DNA of 64,000 nucleotides from positions 496,001-560,000 of the forward strand of contig NZ_WBOF01000001.1 in NCBI RefSeq assembly GCF_009569385.1. Reading direction: 5' to 3'. Below the pieces are notes generated by a model. The model had not been told where the DNA came from. It worked only from the letters and a program-made list of their open reading frames with translations, and made no database searches. Shown here in pieces: positions 42,056-51,409 of the stretch. A program made the translations under genes and the position numbers. This stretch comes from Streptomyces kaniharaensis. Its GTDB lineage: Bacteria > Actinomycetota > Actinomycetes > Streptomycetales > Streptomycetaceae. The first letter of the stretch is position 1; every line of letters begins with the position of its first letter.

Positions 42056-43069
42056 TCAGCCCGGGAGACCCTGGAGACCCTGAAGGCCCTTGAGCAGCTC
42101 GGCCTCGCGCTCGGGGTCGAGCCCGACGTTCGGCCGGTCGGCGCGCTGCGGGGCGCTGCCGCCGATCGACCGCAGCCAGGCCCAGGTGTCCTCGACGGTC
42201 TCGGTGACCGGGCGGCAGCGCAGCCCGTCGGCGACCGCGCGGGCGACGGACGTGTTGTGCAGGTAGTCGTACAGCTCGCCGGGCGCCACCCAGATCGGCA
42301 GCTCGGTCCACGGTTCGACGCCGGCCGCCACGATCCGCTCCGGGTCGGTCCAGCACAGTTCGGCGTCAGAGCCGGTGGCTCGGACGCACGCCTCCAGGAG
42401 GGACTCGGTGGTGGCGTGCCCGGCCGGGCTGACCACGTTGTACGCGCCGCCGAGGCGGGCCGTGGTGGCGTCCAGCATCCAGCGCGCGAGGTCGCGGGCG
42501 TCGACGTACTGCAGTGGCAGGTCGCGCGGGCCGGGGGCGAGCACCGGGCCGCCGCGGGCGATCCGGCTGAGCCACCAGGGCAGCCGGCCGATGTTCTCGT
42601 AGGGGCCGATGATCAGCCCGGCGCGGGCGAGCAGCGCCCGTCCGCCGAACTCGGCCTCCAGGGCCAGCTCGGCGCCGCGCTTGGCCTCGGCGTACGGCAC
42701 CTCGCCGACGGCGTCCGGCGAGCCTTCGACCACTCGCGCCGACTCGTCGGCCGCGGGCGCCTTAGGGTAGGCGTACACCGAACAGCTCGACACGTACGCG
42801 TAGTGCCCGACCCGGTCCCTGAGCAGGCGGGCGCTGTCGCGCACCGCCGCCGGGGCCCAGGACCAGGTGTCCACCACCGCGTCCCACTCCCCCGTCGCCA
42901 GCGCCGCGAGCCCGCCCTCGGCGGTGCGGTCGCCCCGCAGCACGGTCACGCCCTCGGGTGCGGGCTGCGTGCCGCGGTTGAGGGCTGTCACCTCCCATCC
43001 CCTGGCCACCGCCTCCTCGGCGACGGCGCGTCCGACGAACTTCGTTCCACCCAGCAGGAGAAGCCTCAT
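42056..43069 (-). CDS. NAD-dependent epimerase/dehydratase (extended SDR)
   Basis: A 337-residue Rossmann-fold protein. The dinucleotide motif is LLLLGGTKFVGRAVAEE (GGTxFxG, the atypical form used by the mRNA-binding/epimerase-like subgroup). VSSCSVYAYP and YAEAKRGAE supply the Ser, Tyr and Lys of the active site. Substrate is unknown; these proteins often act on reducing or nucleotide-linked sugars. ATG at 43069 with AGGAG upstream. Its stop is 30 bases from the converging AAA+ gene; no strong terminator lies between. Confidence 0.9.
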   Translation of the reverse strand: MRLLLLGGTKFVGRAVAEEAVARGWEVTALNRGTQPAPEGVTVLRGDRTAEGGLAALATGEWDAVVDTWSWAPAAVRDSARLLRDRVGHYAYVSSCSVYAYPKAPAADESARVVEGSPDAVGEVPYAEAKRGAELALEAEFGGRALLARAGLIIGPYENIGRLPWWLSRIARGGPVLAPGPRDLPLQYVDARDLARWMLDATTARLGGAYNVVSPAGHATTESLLEACVRATGSDAELCWTDPERIVAAGVEPWTELPIWVAPGELYDYLHNTSVARAVADGLRCRPVTETVEDTWAWLRSIGGSAPQRADRPNVGLDPEREAELLKGLQGLQGLPG

Positions 43070-43174
43070 GCCGACAACCCTGCTCCTCGGGTGGCCGGCG
43101 GGGAACGGCTGAACGCTCTGGGCGGAATCGCCCGTGGCGGACACGCCGTCGGCGAAACCGGGAACCCGGAGCCG

Positions 43175-44221
43175 TTACGCCACGGACCGGTGGTCCGGGT
43201 CGTGCATCTCGCCGACGAGCTCCTCCAGGAGGTCCTCCAGCATGACCACGCCGAGCGTGCGCCCGTCCTGGTCTAGGACCGCCGCCAGGTGGCAGGCCGC
43301 CCGGCGCATCGCGCCGAGCGCGTCGTCCAGCGGGAGGCCGCCGCGCAGCACCGTGATCGGGCGCCGCAGGCGGGCCGGGACGGGCAGCGACGGGTCGTCC
43401 ACGTCGAGGATGTCCTTGAGGTGCAGGTAGCCCAGGTAGCCGTGGCCGGCCGGGTCGCCGTCGGTGACCGGGAAGCGCGAGAAGCCGGTGCGCAGCGCCA
43501 GCTCCCCGACCTGCGCGGCGGTCACCTTGGTGTCCACGGTGACCAGTTGCTCGGGCTTGAGCAGGACGTCGGTGACCGGACGGCGGCCCAGCGCCAGGGC
43601 GTCCTCCAGTCGCTCCTGGCGTTCCTCGTCGAGCAGGCCGGCGTCGCGGGAGTCGACCAGCAGGTACATCAGCTGCTCGGTGGTGAAGACCGACTCCACC
43701 TCGTCCTTGGGCTCGACTCTGAACAGCTTCAGCACGCCGTTGGCGAAGGCGTTCAGGAGGCGGATCACCGGGGCGAGCCAGCGGGCCAGCCGGTCCAGCG
43801 GCGGGCCGAGCCAGAGCGCGGCCCTCAGGGTGCCGGCCATGGCCATGTTCTTCGGCACCATCTCGCCCATCACCATGTGCAGGAACACCACGACGGCGAG
43901 CGCGATCCCGTACGAGAGCGGGTGCATCAGGTTGGACGGGATGCCGACGGCGTGGAAGGGGCCCTCCAGCAGGCCGGCGATGGTCGGCTCGGCGAGCGCA
44001 CCGAGGCCCAGCGAGCAGACGGTGATGCCGAGCTGGGCGGCGGCGAGCATCGCGGAGACGTTGGACAGCGCGTGCAGCACGGTGCGGGCGCGCTTGTGGC
44101 CGGCCTCGGCGAGCGGTTCGATCTGGCTGCGGCGCACAGAGATGACGGCGAACTCGGCGCCGACGAAGAACGCGTTGCCGAGCAGCAGCAGGAGCGCGGC
44201 GGCCAGTTGGAGCGCGATCAT
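43175..44221 (-). CDS. CNNM/CorC-type hemolysin-family membrane protein, second of a pair
   Basis: A 348-residue protein: DUF21/CNNM membrane domain (about 1-190, with FVGAEFAVISVRRSQIEPLA and GEMVPKNMAMAG), then two CBS domains (about 205-335, ending GVVMLEDLLEELVGEMHDPD). It lacks the C-terminal CorC_HlyC domain of the upstream partner. The family takes part in Mg/Co efflux or tolerance; the name hemolysin is historical. Its start ATG overlaps the stop of the neighbouring homologue by four bases (ATGA), so the two are translationally coupled, likely forming a heterodimer. Confidence 0.92.
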   Translation of the reverse strand: MIALQLAAALLLLLGNAFFVGAEFAVISVRRSQIEPLAEAGHKRARTVLHALSNVSAMLAAAQLGITVCSLGLGALAEPTIAGLLEGPFHAVGIPSNLMHPLSYGIALAVVVFLHMVMGEMVPKNMAMAGTLRAALWLGPPLDRLARWLAPVIRLLNAFANGVLKLFRVEPKDEVESVFTTEQLMYLLVDSRDAGLLDEERQERLEDALALGRRPVTDVLLKPEQLVTVDTKVTAAQVGELALRTGFSRFPVTDGDPAGHGYLGYLHLKDILDVDDPSLPVPARLRRPITVLRGGLPLDDALGAMRRAACHLAAVLDQDGRTLGVVMLEDLLEELVGEMHDPDHRSVA

Positions 44222-45561
44222 CGGATGCCGTCCTCGTCGTCACCGGACTCCCGGCGTGCGGGGCTGTGTTCCACCCGGACCTTGCTGGTGCGGTGCCGGT
44301 CGACGGCCTCCACGGTGAACAGCCAGCCCGGCAGGTGGGCCTGCTCGCCCGGCTCGGGCAGCTTGCCGAGCAGGTCGGCGACCAGGCCGGCCAGGGTCTC
44401 GTACGGGCCGTCGGGGGCGTGCAGGCCGATGGCCTCCAGCTGGTCGGTCCGGACCCGGCCGTCGGCCTCCCAGACCGGCCGGCCGTCCGCCGGTGCCAGC
44501 GGGACCAGTTCGGGGGTGTCGGCCAGGTCGTGCTCGTCCTGCACGTCGCCGACGATCTCCTCGACGATGTCCTCGACGGTCACGACGCCGGCGGTGCCGC
44601 CGTACTCGTCGACCACGATGGCCATCGGCTGGAGCTTGCGCAGCCGGTCGAGCAGCCGCTCGGCGGGCAGGGTCTCGGGCACCAGCAGCGGCGGCGAGGC
44701 GAGCTCGCCGACCCGGACCCGGCCCCGGTGGACGGCCGGGACGGCCAGGGCGTCCTTGAGCGTGACGATGCCGGTGACCTCGTCCAGGCTGTCGGTGTAG
44801 ACCGGGAAGCGGGACAGGCCGGTGGCCCGGGTCAGGTTGACCACGTCGGACGCGGTGGCGTCGCGCTGGAGGGCGGCGACGTCCACCCGCGGGGTCATCA
44901 CGGACTCCGCGGTGAGCTCGCCGAGGCCGAGGGTGCGCTCGAACAGGGCGGCCGACTCCTCGTCTATCGCGCCGGCCCTGGCCGAGTGCCGGGCCAGCGA
45001 GACCAGTTCGGCGGGGGTGCGGGCGTGCGCCAGCTCCTCCTGCGGCTCGATGCCGAAGGCGCGGACCGTCCGGTCGGCGGCCCCGTTGAGGAAGCCGATC
45101 AGCGGGCGGCAGACCCGGGAGAACGTCATGTGCGGCGCGACGACCGCGCGGGCCACCTGGACCGGCCGGGAGATCGCCCAGTTCTTCGGGACCAGCTCGC
45201 CGATCACCATCTGCAGGACGGTGGCCAGCACCATGCCGACGATCACGGCGGTGCCGCGGGCGGCCGAGTCGGGCAGGCCGAGGCCGGTGAACACCGGGCT
45301 CAGCAGCGTGGACAGCGCCGGCTCGGCGAGCATACCGACCACCAGCGAGGTGACGGTGATGCCCAGCTGGGCGCCGGAGAGTTCGAAGGACAGGTGCCGC
45401 AGGGCCCGCGAGACCCGCCCGAGCCTGGCGTCCCCCGCCTCGGCGGCGCGCTGCACCGCTCCGCGCTCGACGGTCACGAACGCGAACTCGGCGGCCACGA
45501 ACAGGCCGTTGGCGAGGATGAGCAGGAAGGCCGCGAACAGCAGCAGCCAGGCGGTGATCAC
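44218..45561 (-). CDS. CNNM/CorC-type hemolysin-family membrane protein, first of a pair
   Basis: A 447-residue protein with the full architecture: CNNM transmembrane domain (about 1-195, VAAEFAFVTVERGAVQRA; GELVPKNWAISRP), CBS pair (about 215-340, MTPRVDVAALQ and VVTVEDIVEEIVGDVQDEHD), and the C-terminal CorC_HlyC domain (about 355-435). Probably a Mg2+/divalent-cation transporter or regulator of one. It starts with GTG at 45561. Upstream to 45842 lies a mildly AT-rich tract with its promoter. Confidence 0.93.
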   Translation of the reverse strand: MITAWLLLFAAFLLILANGLFVAAEFAFVTVERGAVQRAAEAGDARLGRVSRALRHLSFELSGAQLGITVTSLVVGMLAEPALSTLLSPVFTGLGLPDSAARGTAVIVGMVLATVLQMVIGELVPKNWAISRPVQVARAVVAPHMTFSRVCRPLIGFLNGAADRTVRAFGIEPQEELAHARTPAELVSLARHSARAGAIDEESAALFERTLGLGELTAESVMTPRVDVAALQRDATASDVVNLTRATGLSRFPVYTDSLDEVTGIVTLKDALAVPAVHRGRVRVGELASPPLLVPETLPAERLLDRLRKLQPMAIVVDEYGGTAGVVTVEDIVEEIVGDVQDEHDLADTPELVPLAPADGRPVWEADGRVRTDQLEAIGLHAPDGPYETLAGLVADLLGKLPEPGEQAHLPGWLFTVEAVDRHRTSKVRVEHSPARRESGDDEDGIR

Positions 45562-45804
45562 AGTGCCGCCCGCCTTCCGGGCGTCGGAAGTGAGGCGGCG
45601 CAGGTACTACCGGACGGATCGTCCATCGAGGGGGAGTGTCACTCCTCAGGTCGCGTGCGGGCAGGACGGGAACTTTGCCCTGCTTTTACCAGCGTAGACC
45701 ATAGCGGTTTCGACGGTAGGAGATGTGTTCGCCCCCGTTCGGCCGTCGAATCGCAGGCAACGGCCGGGCGCGGGGCTCATTCCCGGGGCCCGGTCCTGGG
45801 CTTG

Positions 45805-45843
45805 GGACCCGGGCTTCGGACCCGGGCTTCGGACCCGGGGTTT
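45805..45843. repeat. three 13-bp tandem repeats GGACCCGGGCTTC
   Basis: Copies at 45805-45817, 45818-45830 and a diverged third at 45831-45843. They lie just downstream of the PH-domain gene's stop codon. Each contains CCCGGG and overlapping pairs can fold; possibly a slippage product with terminator function. Confidence 0.85.
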
Positions 45844-46280
45844 CAGACCTGGGCGTGGTGCTCGACGAGGTCGCGCAGGGCGCGGGCGTTCGCGATCGCC
45901 TGGGACTTGCCGACGCCGGACTGGATGCCGACCGCGGCCAGCGAGGTGCCGTCGGAGAGGTCGAGGGTGGCCCACGGGTCTCCCTGGCGGAAGTTGACCC
46001 GGACGATCTCGGCCCAGGCGAGCCGGCGGCGGCGGACGAAGTTGACCACCGTCACGCCCTCGGCGTCGGCGGTCACCCGCGGACGGGCAAGCATCAGACC
46101 GGCGCACGCGAACGCCACGCCGCTGCACACCATCATGATCCGGTCGTTGAGCTGCCAGTTCTCCGGGAGCGCGAGCGCCATCACGGCGAACAGCACCACG
46201 AGCAGCGCGCAGACCGGCAGCAGCACGGCGCGGGTACGGCGCGGGGCCCAGGTGACGGGGAGCTCGGCGGGCGTGGACAC
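45843..46280 (-). CDS. PH-domain membrane protein (bacterial PH, YdbS/RibR-neighbour type)
   Basis: A 145-residue protein. Two hydrophobic helices (about 20-40 and 48-65) are followed by a bacterial PH-like domain: ARPRVTADAEGVTVVNFVRRRRLAWAEIVRV (in parts: strand at 66-96) and a C-terminal helix. Similar PH proteins follow hisG in many actinobacteria, which suggests conserved linkage but no known joint function. GTG at 46280 has CGGAG 8 bases upstream and is preferred to upstream codons that lack similarity. Confidence 0.85.
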   Translation of the reverse strand: MSTPAELPVTWAPRRTRAVLLPVCALLVVLFAVMALALPENWQLNDRIMMVCSGVAFACAGLMLARPRVTADAEGVTVVNFVRRRRLAWAEIVRVNFRQGDPWATLDLSDGTSLAAVGIQSGVGKSQAIANARALRDLVEHHAQV

Positions 46281-46323
46281 GTGGGGTCTCCGGTGGGGTG
46301 GTTCCAGGGAAGTTCCGGGAAAG

Positions 46324-46351
46324 GGCGGGGACGCCGACCGGCGTCCCCGCC
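46324..46351 (-). terminator. 12-bp hairpin downstream of hisG
   Basis: GGCGGGGACGCC (46324-46335) pairs with 46340-46351 around a 4-base loop, between the hisG stop (46403) and the PH-domain gene. It likely ends the hisE-hisG transcript. Confidence 0.8.
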
Positions 46352-46402
46352 CCATTCAACCGTTCCTTACTCGCGCGGCAGCACGCGAGGCTGCCCGCGA
46401 GG

Positions 46403-47251
46403 TCAGAGGCGGCAGGCGTGGATGTTGGTGACCAGGATGGCCCGGGCGCCGATGCTCCACAGGTCGTCCATGATCCGCTGGGCCTCCTTGCGGAGCACCA
46501 TCGCGCGGACGGCCACCCAGCCCTCGGTGTGCAGCGGGGAGACGGTCGGCGACTCCAGGCCCGGGGTGAGCGCGACGGCGGCGCTGACCTTCTCGGCGCG
46601 GATGTCGTAGTCCATCAGCACGTAGCGGCGGGCCACCAGCACGCCCTGGAGGCGGCGCAGGAACTGCTCCACCGCCTGGTCGTCGCCCGCGCCCTTGGGG
46701 CGGATCACCACGGCGTCGGAGACCAGGATCGGCTCGCCGAACACCTCCAGGCCCGCGTTGCGCAGGCTGGTGCCGGTCTCCACGACGTCGGCGATCACGT
46801 CGGCGACGCCCAGCTGCACCGCGGTCTCCACCGCGCCGTCCAGCTTGGTGACGGTCGCCTTCACCCCGTGGTCGGCGAGGTGCTGCTCGACCAGGCCGGT
46901 GTACGAGGTCGCGATCCGCAGGCCCTCCAGGCCCTTCACGTCCTCGACGGCGACGCCCTCGGGGCGGGCGAAGCGGAAGGTCGACCCGGCGAAGCCGAGG
47001 GCGAGCACCTCCTCGGCGTCGGAGTGCGAGTCCAGCAGCAGGTCGCGGCCGGTGATGCCGATGTCCAGGCGGCCGGAGCCGACGTAGACGGCGATGTCGC
47101 GCGGCCGGAGGAAGAAGAACTCGACCTGGTTGTCCGGGTCGACGAGGACGAGCTCCTTGGGGTCCTTCCGCTGGCGGTAGCCGGCCTCATGGAGCATCTC
47201 CGCCGCGGGACCCGAGAGAGAACCCTTGTTGGGGACGGCGATGCGCAGCAT
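46403..47251 (-). CDS. hisG: ATP phosphoribosyltransferase (HisG, long form)
   Basis: First enzyme of histidine synthesis, joining ATP and PRPP. At 282 residues it is the long HisG form with a C-terminal ACT-like regulatory domain (about 210-282) that binds histidine for feedback control. Catalytic-domain features: LRIAVPNKGSLSGPA at the start, DIGITGRDLLL, and the PRPP loop ADVIADVVETGTSLRNAGL near 165-180. It follows hisE by 49 bases on the same strand. Confidence 0.95.
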   Translation of the reverse strand: MLRIAVPNKGSLSGPAAEMLHEAGYRQRKDPKELVLVDPDNQVEFFFLRPRDIAVYVGSGRLDIGITGRDLLLDSHSDAEEVLALGFAGSTFRFARPEGVAVEDVKGLEGLRIATSYTGLVEQHLADHGVKATVTKLDGAVETAVQLGVADVIADVVETGTSLRNAGLEVFGEPILVSDAVVIRPKGAGDDQAVEQFLRRLQGVLVARRYVLMDYDIRAEKVSAAVALTPGLESPTVSPLHTEGWVAVRAMVLRKEAQRIMDDLWSIGARAILVTNIHACRL

Positions 47252-47300
47252 GGGAGGTCAGTTCCTTACCTGTTGGGGAGGGTGTGCTGTTCGGACCGGA

Positions 47301-47573
47301 TCAGAGGTACTGGTAGACGTCGTCGAGCGTCAGGCCGCGGGCGATCATCATCACCTGGAGGTGGTAGAGGAGCTGCGAGATCTCCTCCGCCGTCTGCTCG
47401 TCCGACTGGAACTCGGCGGCCATCCAGACCTCGGCGGCCTCCTCGACGACCTTCTTGCCGATCGCATGGACGCCCTGCTGGACGAGCTGCGCGGTGCGGG
47501 AGGACGAGGGGTCGCCGGTGGCGGCCTTCTGCTGGAGCTCGGCGAAGAGCTCCTCGAATGTCTTCGAAGCCAT
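47301..47573 (-). CDS. hisE: phosphoribosyl-ATP diphosphatase
   Basis: Second step of histidine synthesis, hydrolysing PR-ATP to PR-AMP and pyrophosphate in the MazG-like all-helical fold. The 90-residue protein has the metal-binding [21 protein letters not shown] (in parts: EEAAE near 45 and the EE at 60-65), as expected for stand-alone HisE. ATG at 47573; an in-frame upstream extension crosses the rib operon terminator and is excluded. Operon with hisG. Confidence 0.94.
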   Translation of the reverse strand: MASKTFEELFAELQQKAATGDPSSSRTAQLVQQGVHAIGKKVVEEAAEVWMAAEFQSDEQTAEEISQLLYHLQVMMIARGLTLDDVYQYL

Positions 47574-47618
47574 GATGGACCTCACCTTACGGTGTGCGGG
47601 CTGACCGGCGGTAAACGG

Positions 47619-47660
47619 TTCCGGACCGTGGACAGTCCAGTGGACGTCCACGGTCCGGAA
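47619..47660 (-). terminator. perfect 15-bp hairpin ending the riboflavin operon
   Basis: TTCCGGACCGTGGAC (47619-47633) pairs with 47646-47660. It lies just after the ribH stop and before hisE on the minus strand, and is followed by repeated GCGGTCCGG units. Confidence 0.9.
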
Positions 47661-47696
47661 GCGGTCCGGGAGCGGTCCGGAGCGGCTTCGCCGGCG

Positions 47697-48170
47697 TCAG
47701 GCGATCGCGCGCAGCACCGCGGCGGTGGCGACGGCGGCGGTGACGGCCTCGTGGCCCTTGTCCTCGGCGGAGCCCGGCAGGCCCGCGCGGTCGATCGCCT
47801 GCTCCTCGTTGTCGCAGGTCAGCACGCCGAAACCGACCGGGACGCCGGTGTCCACGCTGACCTGGGTGAGGCCGGCGGTGGCCGCCTGGCAGACGTAGTC
47901 GAAGTGCGGGGTGCCGCCGCGGATGACGACGCCGAGGGCGATGACGGCGTCGTAACCGCGGTCGGCGAGGCGCTTGGCGGCGACCGGCAGCTCGAAGGTG
48001 CCGGGGACGCGCAGGACGGTGGCCTCGGCGATGCCGAGCTCCTTGAGCGCGCGGTGGGCGCCGTCCAGCAGGCCGTTCATCACCTTGTCGTGCCACTGGG
48101 CGGCGACGACCGCGACCTTGAGGTCGGCGGCGCCGTCGATGGTCAGCTCGGGGGCTCCGTGGCCGCTCAT
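47697..48170 (-). CDS. ribH: 6,7-dimethyl-8-ribityllumazine synthase
   Basis: Joins the pyrimidine and dihydroxybutanone phosphate halves of riboflavin. The 157-residue protein has the family core: [12 protein letters not shown] at the start, [14 protein letters not shown] (substrate loop), [13 protein letters not shown] with the catalytic His89, and [16 protein letters not shown]. Assembles as 60-mers or pentamers in other bacteria. ATG at 48170. It is 62 bases from ribBA, the last gene of the operon. Confidence 0.96.
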   Translation of the reverse strand: MSGHGAPELTIDGAADLKVAVVAAQWHDKVMNGLLDGAHRALKELGIAEATVLRVPGTFELPVAAKRLADRGYDAVIALGVVIRGGTPHFDYVCQAATAGLTQVSVDTGVPVGFGVLTCDNEEQAIDRAGLPGSAEDKGHEAVTAAVATAAVLRAIA

Positions 48171-48232
48171 GTTCTCTGCTCTTCCTGTAGGTGTGGGTCG
48201 GGTCCGGCTGTGGGTGTGGGACGGGTCCGCCG

Positions 48233-49498
48233 TCAGGAGCCGAGGCCGGGCAGGTCGTGGCCCATCCGGTCGCGCTTGGTGCGCAGGTAGCGCAGGTTGT
48301 GCTCGCCGGGCGCGATCTCGATCGACTCGCGCCCCTTGACCTTGAGGCCGTGCTCGGTGAGCGCGGTGAGCTTCTCGGGGTTGTTGGTGAGCAGGGTCAG
48401 CGAGCGCACCCCGAGGTCGACGAGCATCTGGGCGCCGATGCTGTAGTCCCGGGCGTCCGCGGGCAGGCCGAGATCGAGGTTGGCGTCGACGGTGTCCCGG
48501 CCCTGCTCCTGCAGCTCGTAGGCGCGCAGCTTGTGGGTCAGGCCGATCCCCCGGCCCTCGTGGCCGCGCAGGTAGAGCACCACGCCGCGGCCGGCCTCGG
48601 CGACCCGGCGCAGCGAGGCCTCCAGCTGCGGGCCGCAGTCGCAGCGCAGCGAGCCGAGGACGTCGCCGGTCAGGCACTCGGAGTGGACCCGCACGAGCAC
48701 GTCCTCGCCGTCCGGCAGCCGTCCGTCCGGGCCGAGGCCGCCCGCCACCAGGGCGATGTGCTCGATGCCGTCGATGGTGCCCTTGTAGCCGACGGCGGTG
48801 AACTCGCCGTGGACGGTGGGCAGGGCGGTGACCGCGGCCCGGTCGACGTGCAGCTCGGTGCGGCGGCGGTAGGCGATCAGGTCCTCGATGGAGATGATCG
48901 CGAGGCCGTGCTCACGGGCGAAGGCGACCAGCTCGGGCAGCCGGGCCATGGTGCCGTCGTCGTTGACCACCTCGGCGATCGCGCCGGCCGGCGGCAGCCC
49001 GGCGAGCCTGGCCAGGTCGACGGCGGCCTCGGTGTGCCCGGGGCGGACCAGCACGCCGCCCTCGACGGCGCGCAGCGGGAAGACGTGCCCGGGGCGGGTG
49101 AGGTCGCCCGGCTCGGTGCCGGGCGAGGACAGCAGCCGGACGGTGCGGGCGCGGTCGGCCGCGGAGATGCCGGTGTCGACCCCCTCGCGGGCGTCCACCG
49201 AGACGGTGTACGCGGTGCCCTTGCGGTCCTCGTTGACCTGCGTCATCGGCGGGAGCTTGAGCCGGTCCAGCTCGTCACCGGTCATCGGGGCGCAGATCAC
49301 GCCGGAGCTGTAGCGGATGGTGAAGGCCATCAGCTCGGGGGTGGCGGCGGAGGCGGCGAAGACGATGTCGCCCTCGTTCTCGCGGTCCTCGTCGTCGACC
49401 ACGATCACGGCGCGGCCGAGGGCGATGTCGGCGATGGCCCGCTCGATCGGGTCGAGCACGAACTCGTCGGTGGGGCCGTCGGTCTGATGGGCGGTCAT
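48233..49498 (-). CDS. ribBA: bifunctional DHBP synthase / GTP cyclohydrolase II
   Basis: A 421-residue fusion. Residues 1-215 are 3,4-dihydroxy-2-butanone 4-phosphate synthase, with the metal/substrate loops [16 protein letters not shown] and [19 protein letters not shown]. Residues 216-421 are GTP cyclohydrolase II, with zinc cysteines in [18 protein letters not shown] and the catalytic [12 protein letters not shown]. Both entry reactions of riboflavin synthesis are therefore covered by one protein. It overlaps the end of ribM by four bases. Confidence 0.96.
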   Translation of the reverse strand: MTAHQTDGPTDEFVLDPIERAIADIALGRAVIVVDDEDRENEGDIVFAASAATPELMAFTIRYSSGVICAPMTGDELDRLKLPPMTQVNEDRKGTAYTVSVDAREGVDTGISAADRARTVRLLSSPGTEPGDLTRPGHVFPLRAVEGGVLVRPGHTEAAVDLARLAGLPPAGAIAEVVNDDGTMARLPELVAFAREHGLAIISIEDLIAYRRRTELHVDRAAVTALPTVHGEFTAVGYKGTIDGIEHIALVAGGLGPDGRLPDGEDVLVRVHSECLTGDVLGSLRCDCGPQLEASLRRVAEAGRGVVLYLRGHEGRGIGLTHKLRAYELQEQGRDTVDANLDLGLPADARDYSIGAQMLVDLGVRSLTLLTNNPEKLTALTEHGLKVKGRESIEIAPGEHNLRYLRTKRDRMGHDLPGLGS

Positions 49499-50142
49499 GC
49501 GGTGACTCCCTGCGGGACGGTGGCGGACTGGAGACGCGGCTCACGGGTGCTCAGCCACCAGGAGCGCAGGCCGAGCAGCACCAGGACGAAGTAGATCGAG
49601 TAGGTGAGGCCGGAGAAGGAGTAACCGCTGTCGAAGGCGAGCGGGACGCCGACCACGTCGACGGCGATCCAGGCGAACCAGAACTCCAGCCAGCCGCGCG
49701 CCTGGGCGACCATCGCGGCCAGCGTGCCGACGAAGATGTAGGCGTCCGACCAGGGGCTCCAGGACAGGTTGGGGTACGCCTGGAACAGCAGCGCCAGGCC
49801 GACCGTCCCGGCGGCGGTGCCGGCCACCAGGGCCGCGCGCTCGGGCCAGGTGGCGAAGCGGACGGCGATCGTGCCGGTGTCCCGGCGGCCGCGCTGCCAC
49901 TGGGTCCAGCCCCAGGCGGCGGTGACGATGACGATCAGCTGCTTGCCGATCAGGCCCGGGACGTGGCCGCCCAGGTAGGCCGCGATCAGCACGGCGCCGG
50001 AGAGCAGCTGGACCGGCCAGCTCCACACCGAGCGGCGCCAGCCGAGCGCGAGGGCGGACAGGCCGAGCACGTTGCCGCACATGTCGGCCCACTTCACGTG
50101 CTCACCGAGGACGGTGAACGCTTCTCCGCTGAGCCAGCTCAC
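49495..50142 (-). CDS. ribM: PnuC-family vitamin transporter, probably riboflavin (RibM)
   Basis: A 215-residue membrane protein of the PnuC family with about seven helices. PnuC motifs are W-rich: [20 protein letters not shown] near 40 and [18 protein letters not shown] near 160. Within rib operons of actinomycetes this protein is RibM, a facilitative riboflavin/roseoflavin transporter shown in S. davawensis and Corynebacterium; by position that is the best call here, rather than nicotinamide riboside uptake. It overlaps both ribE (upstream) and ribBA (downstream) by four bases. Confidence 0.88.
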   Translation of the reverse strand: MSWLSGEAFTVLGEHVKWADMCGNVLGLSALALGWRRSVWSWPVQLLSGAVLIAAYLGGHVPGLIGKQLIVIVTAAWGWTQWQRGRRDTGTIAVRFATWPERAALVAGTAAGTVGLALLFQAYPNLSWSPWSDAYIFVGTLAAMVAQARGWLEFWFAWIAVDVVGVPLAFDSGYSFSGLTYSIYFVLVLLGLRSWWLSTREPRLQSATVPQGVTA

Positions 50143-50807
50143 TTCGACTCCGGGTGGTTGATCGGCAGGTTCGGCAGGGTGCGGGAGTCGAGGAGCCGTT
50201 CGACGTACTTGGCGAGGACGTCCACCTCCAGGTTGACGCTGTCGCCGACGGCCTTGGCGCCGAGCGTGGTCAGCGCGAGGGTGGCCGGGATCAGGCTGAC
50301 GGTGAAGCTGTCGCGGGCCGCCTCGACGACGGTGAGGCTGACGCCGTCGACGGTGATCGAGCCCTTCTCCACCAGGTAGCGGGAGATGGTGTCCGGCAGC
50401 GAGAACCGCAGGACCTCCCAGCGGAGTTCACCGGCCGCGTCGCGCTCGCCGGGCTCGCGGCTCAGCAGCGTGCCGGTGGCGTCGACGTGCCCCTGGACGA
50501 GGTGGCCGCCGAGCCGGTCGCCGAGCGCCATGGCGCGCTCCAGGTTGACCGGGGAGCCGGGCTTCAACTCGCCGAGGCTGGAGCGGTGCAGCGTCTCGGC
50601 CATCACGTCGGCGCTGAACTCGCCGGTGCCGGCGGCCAGTTCGTCGGGGGTGTCGACGACGGTCAGGCAGACGCCGTTGACCGCGATGGAGTCGCCGTGA
50701 CGGGCACCCGCACAGACCACCGGGCCGCGCAGGCGGATCCGCGAGGAGTCGCCGATCTCCTCGATCGACACGACCTCGCCGAGCTCTTCGATGATGCCGG
50801 TGAACAC
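50139..50807 (-). CDS. ribE: riboflavin synthase, alpha chain type
   Basis: Dismutates two lumazine molecules to riboflavin. The 222-residue protein consists of two lumazine-binding repeats: MFTGIIEELGEVV (residues 1-13) with VNGVCLTVV, and the second, GHVDATGTLL with ITVDGVSLTVVEAA. Start is GTG at 50807 after GAGGAG, giving the invariant FTGIIEE beginning; upstream residues in frame run into the leader. First gene of the operon, 217 bases downstream of the FMN riboswitch. Confidence 0.95.
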   Translation of the reverse strand: MFTGIIEELGEVVSIEEIGDSSRIRLRGPVVCAGARHGDSIAVNGVCLTVVDTPDELAAGTGEFSADVMAETLHRSSLGELKPGSPVNLERAMALGDRLGGHLVQGHVDATGTLLSREPGERDAAGELRWEVLRFSLPDTISRYLVEKGSITVDGVSLTVVEAARDSFTVSLIPATLALTTLGAKAVGDSVNLEVDVLAKYVERLLDSRTLPNLPINHPESK

Positions 50808-51024
50808 CCGGGTTCTCCTCGCGCTTGGGGCGCGGACTCCGGGGCGGCATAGGGAGATGACACGGACGGGCACCGGTGCACCGGCCGGCGGCACGACCCG
50901 TCGCCGGGGTGCCGAGGCCGCCGGGAAATCGCTCCCCCAGCACGGAAGCGCGTGCACTCCCGCCGTCCACCTGACCATGGACCACCGGGGCCCACGGGTA
51001 CTGCTCTTCGTCCGCCCGCGCACG

Positions 51025-51140
51025 CCTCCCATCCGGACTTTAACCGTCGGTCCAGGAATTTCACCTGGTCAACCGGCCGCTGGCTGCGGACGGGTCGCGG
51101 ACTGTAACCGCCGGTTCGGATTTTCACCGACCCCGGAGTG
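51025..51140 (-). promoter_or_regulatory. FMN riboswitch (RFN element)
   Basis: The minus strand carries all conserved blocks in order: the ACTCCGGGGTCGGTGAAAAT start, CCGAACCGGCGGTTACAGTCC, a variable arm, TTGACCAGGTGAAATTCCTGG, and ACCGACGGTTAAAGTCCGGA followed by TGGGAG. FMN binding represses the ribE-ribM-ribBA-ribH operon by termination or by blocking the ribosome site. The 217 bases to the ribE start hold the expression platform and are GC-rich; which mechanism applies is not resolved. Confidence 0.97.
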
Positions 51141-51409
51141 CGCTGAACGTCACTGCTGTTGCCGTCATTGTGCCACGGCCCGTGCTGGCCCAGGGAGAGG
51201 CTTTCGCTGTGGGCTGTTTCACGTGTGGGCGGGGAATGCCCGGGGCCGGGGCGGCCGGGTGGTGGCGCGGTGGTCGTGGGCGCAGGCTGGTGGTAGGGCC
51301 CGACCGTTCGAGCGGGTCGAGTACATGTCGAAGTCGAGCACGTGCCGAACATGCCGAGCGGGTCGAGGTTGTCGAGTTGTCGAGGCTGTCGGGCACGGAG
51401 GCGAGGGCG
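51141..51409 (+). other. divergent intergenic region with repeated GTCGAG
   Basis: This region should contain the rib operon promoter (minus strand) and the promoter of the gene at 51410. From about 51308 to 51395 the hexamer GTCGAG recurs at least five times at irregular spacing. No gene is seen; several frames are open but lack ribosome sites. Confidence 0.45.
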
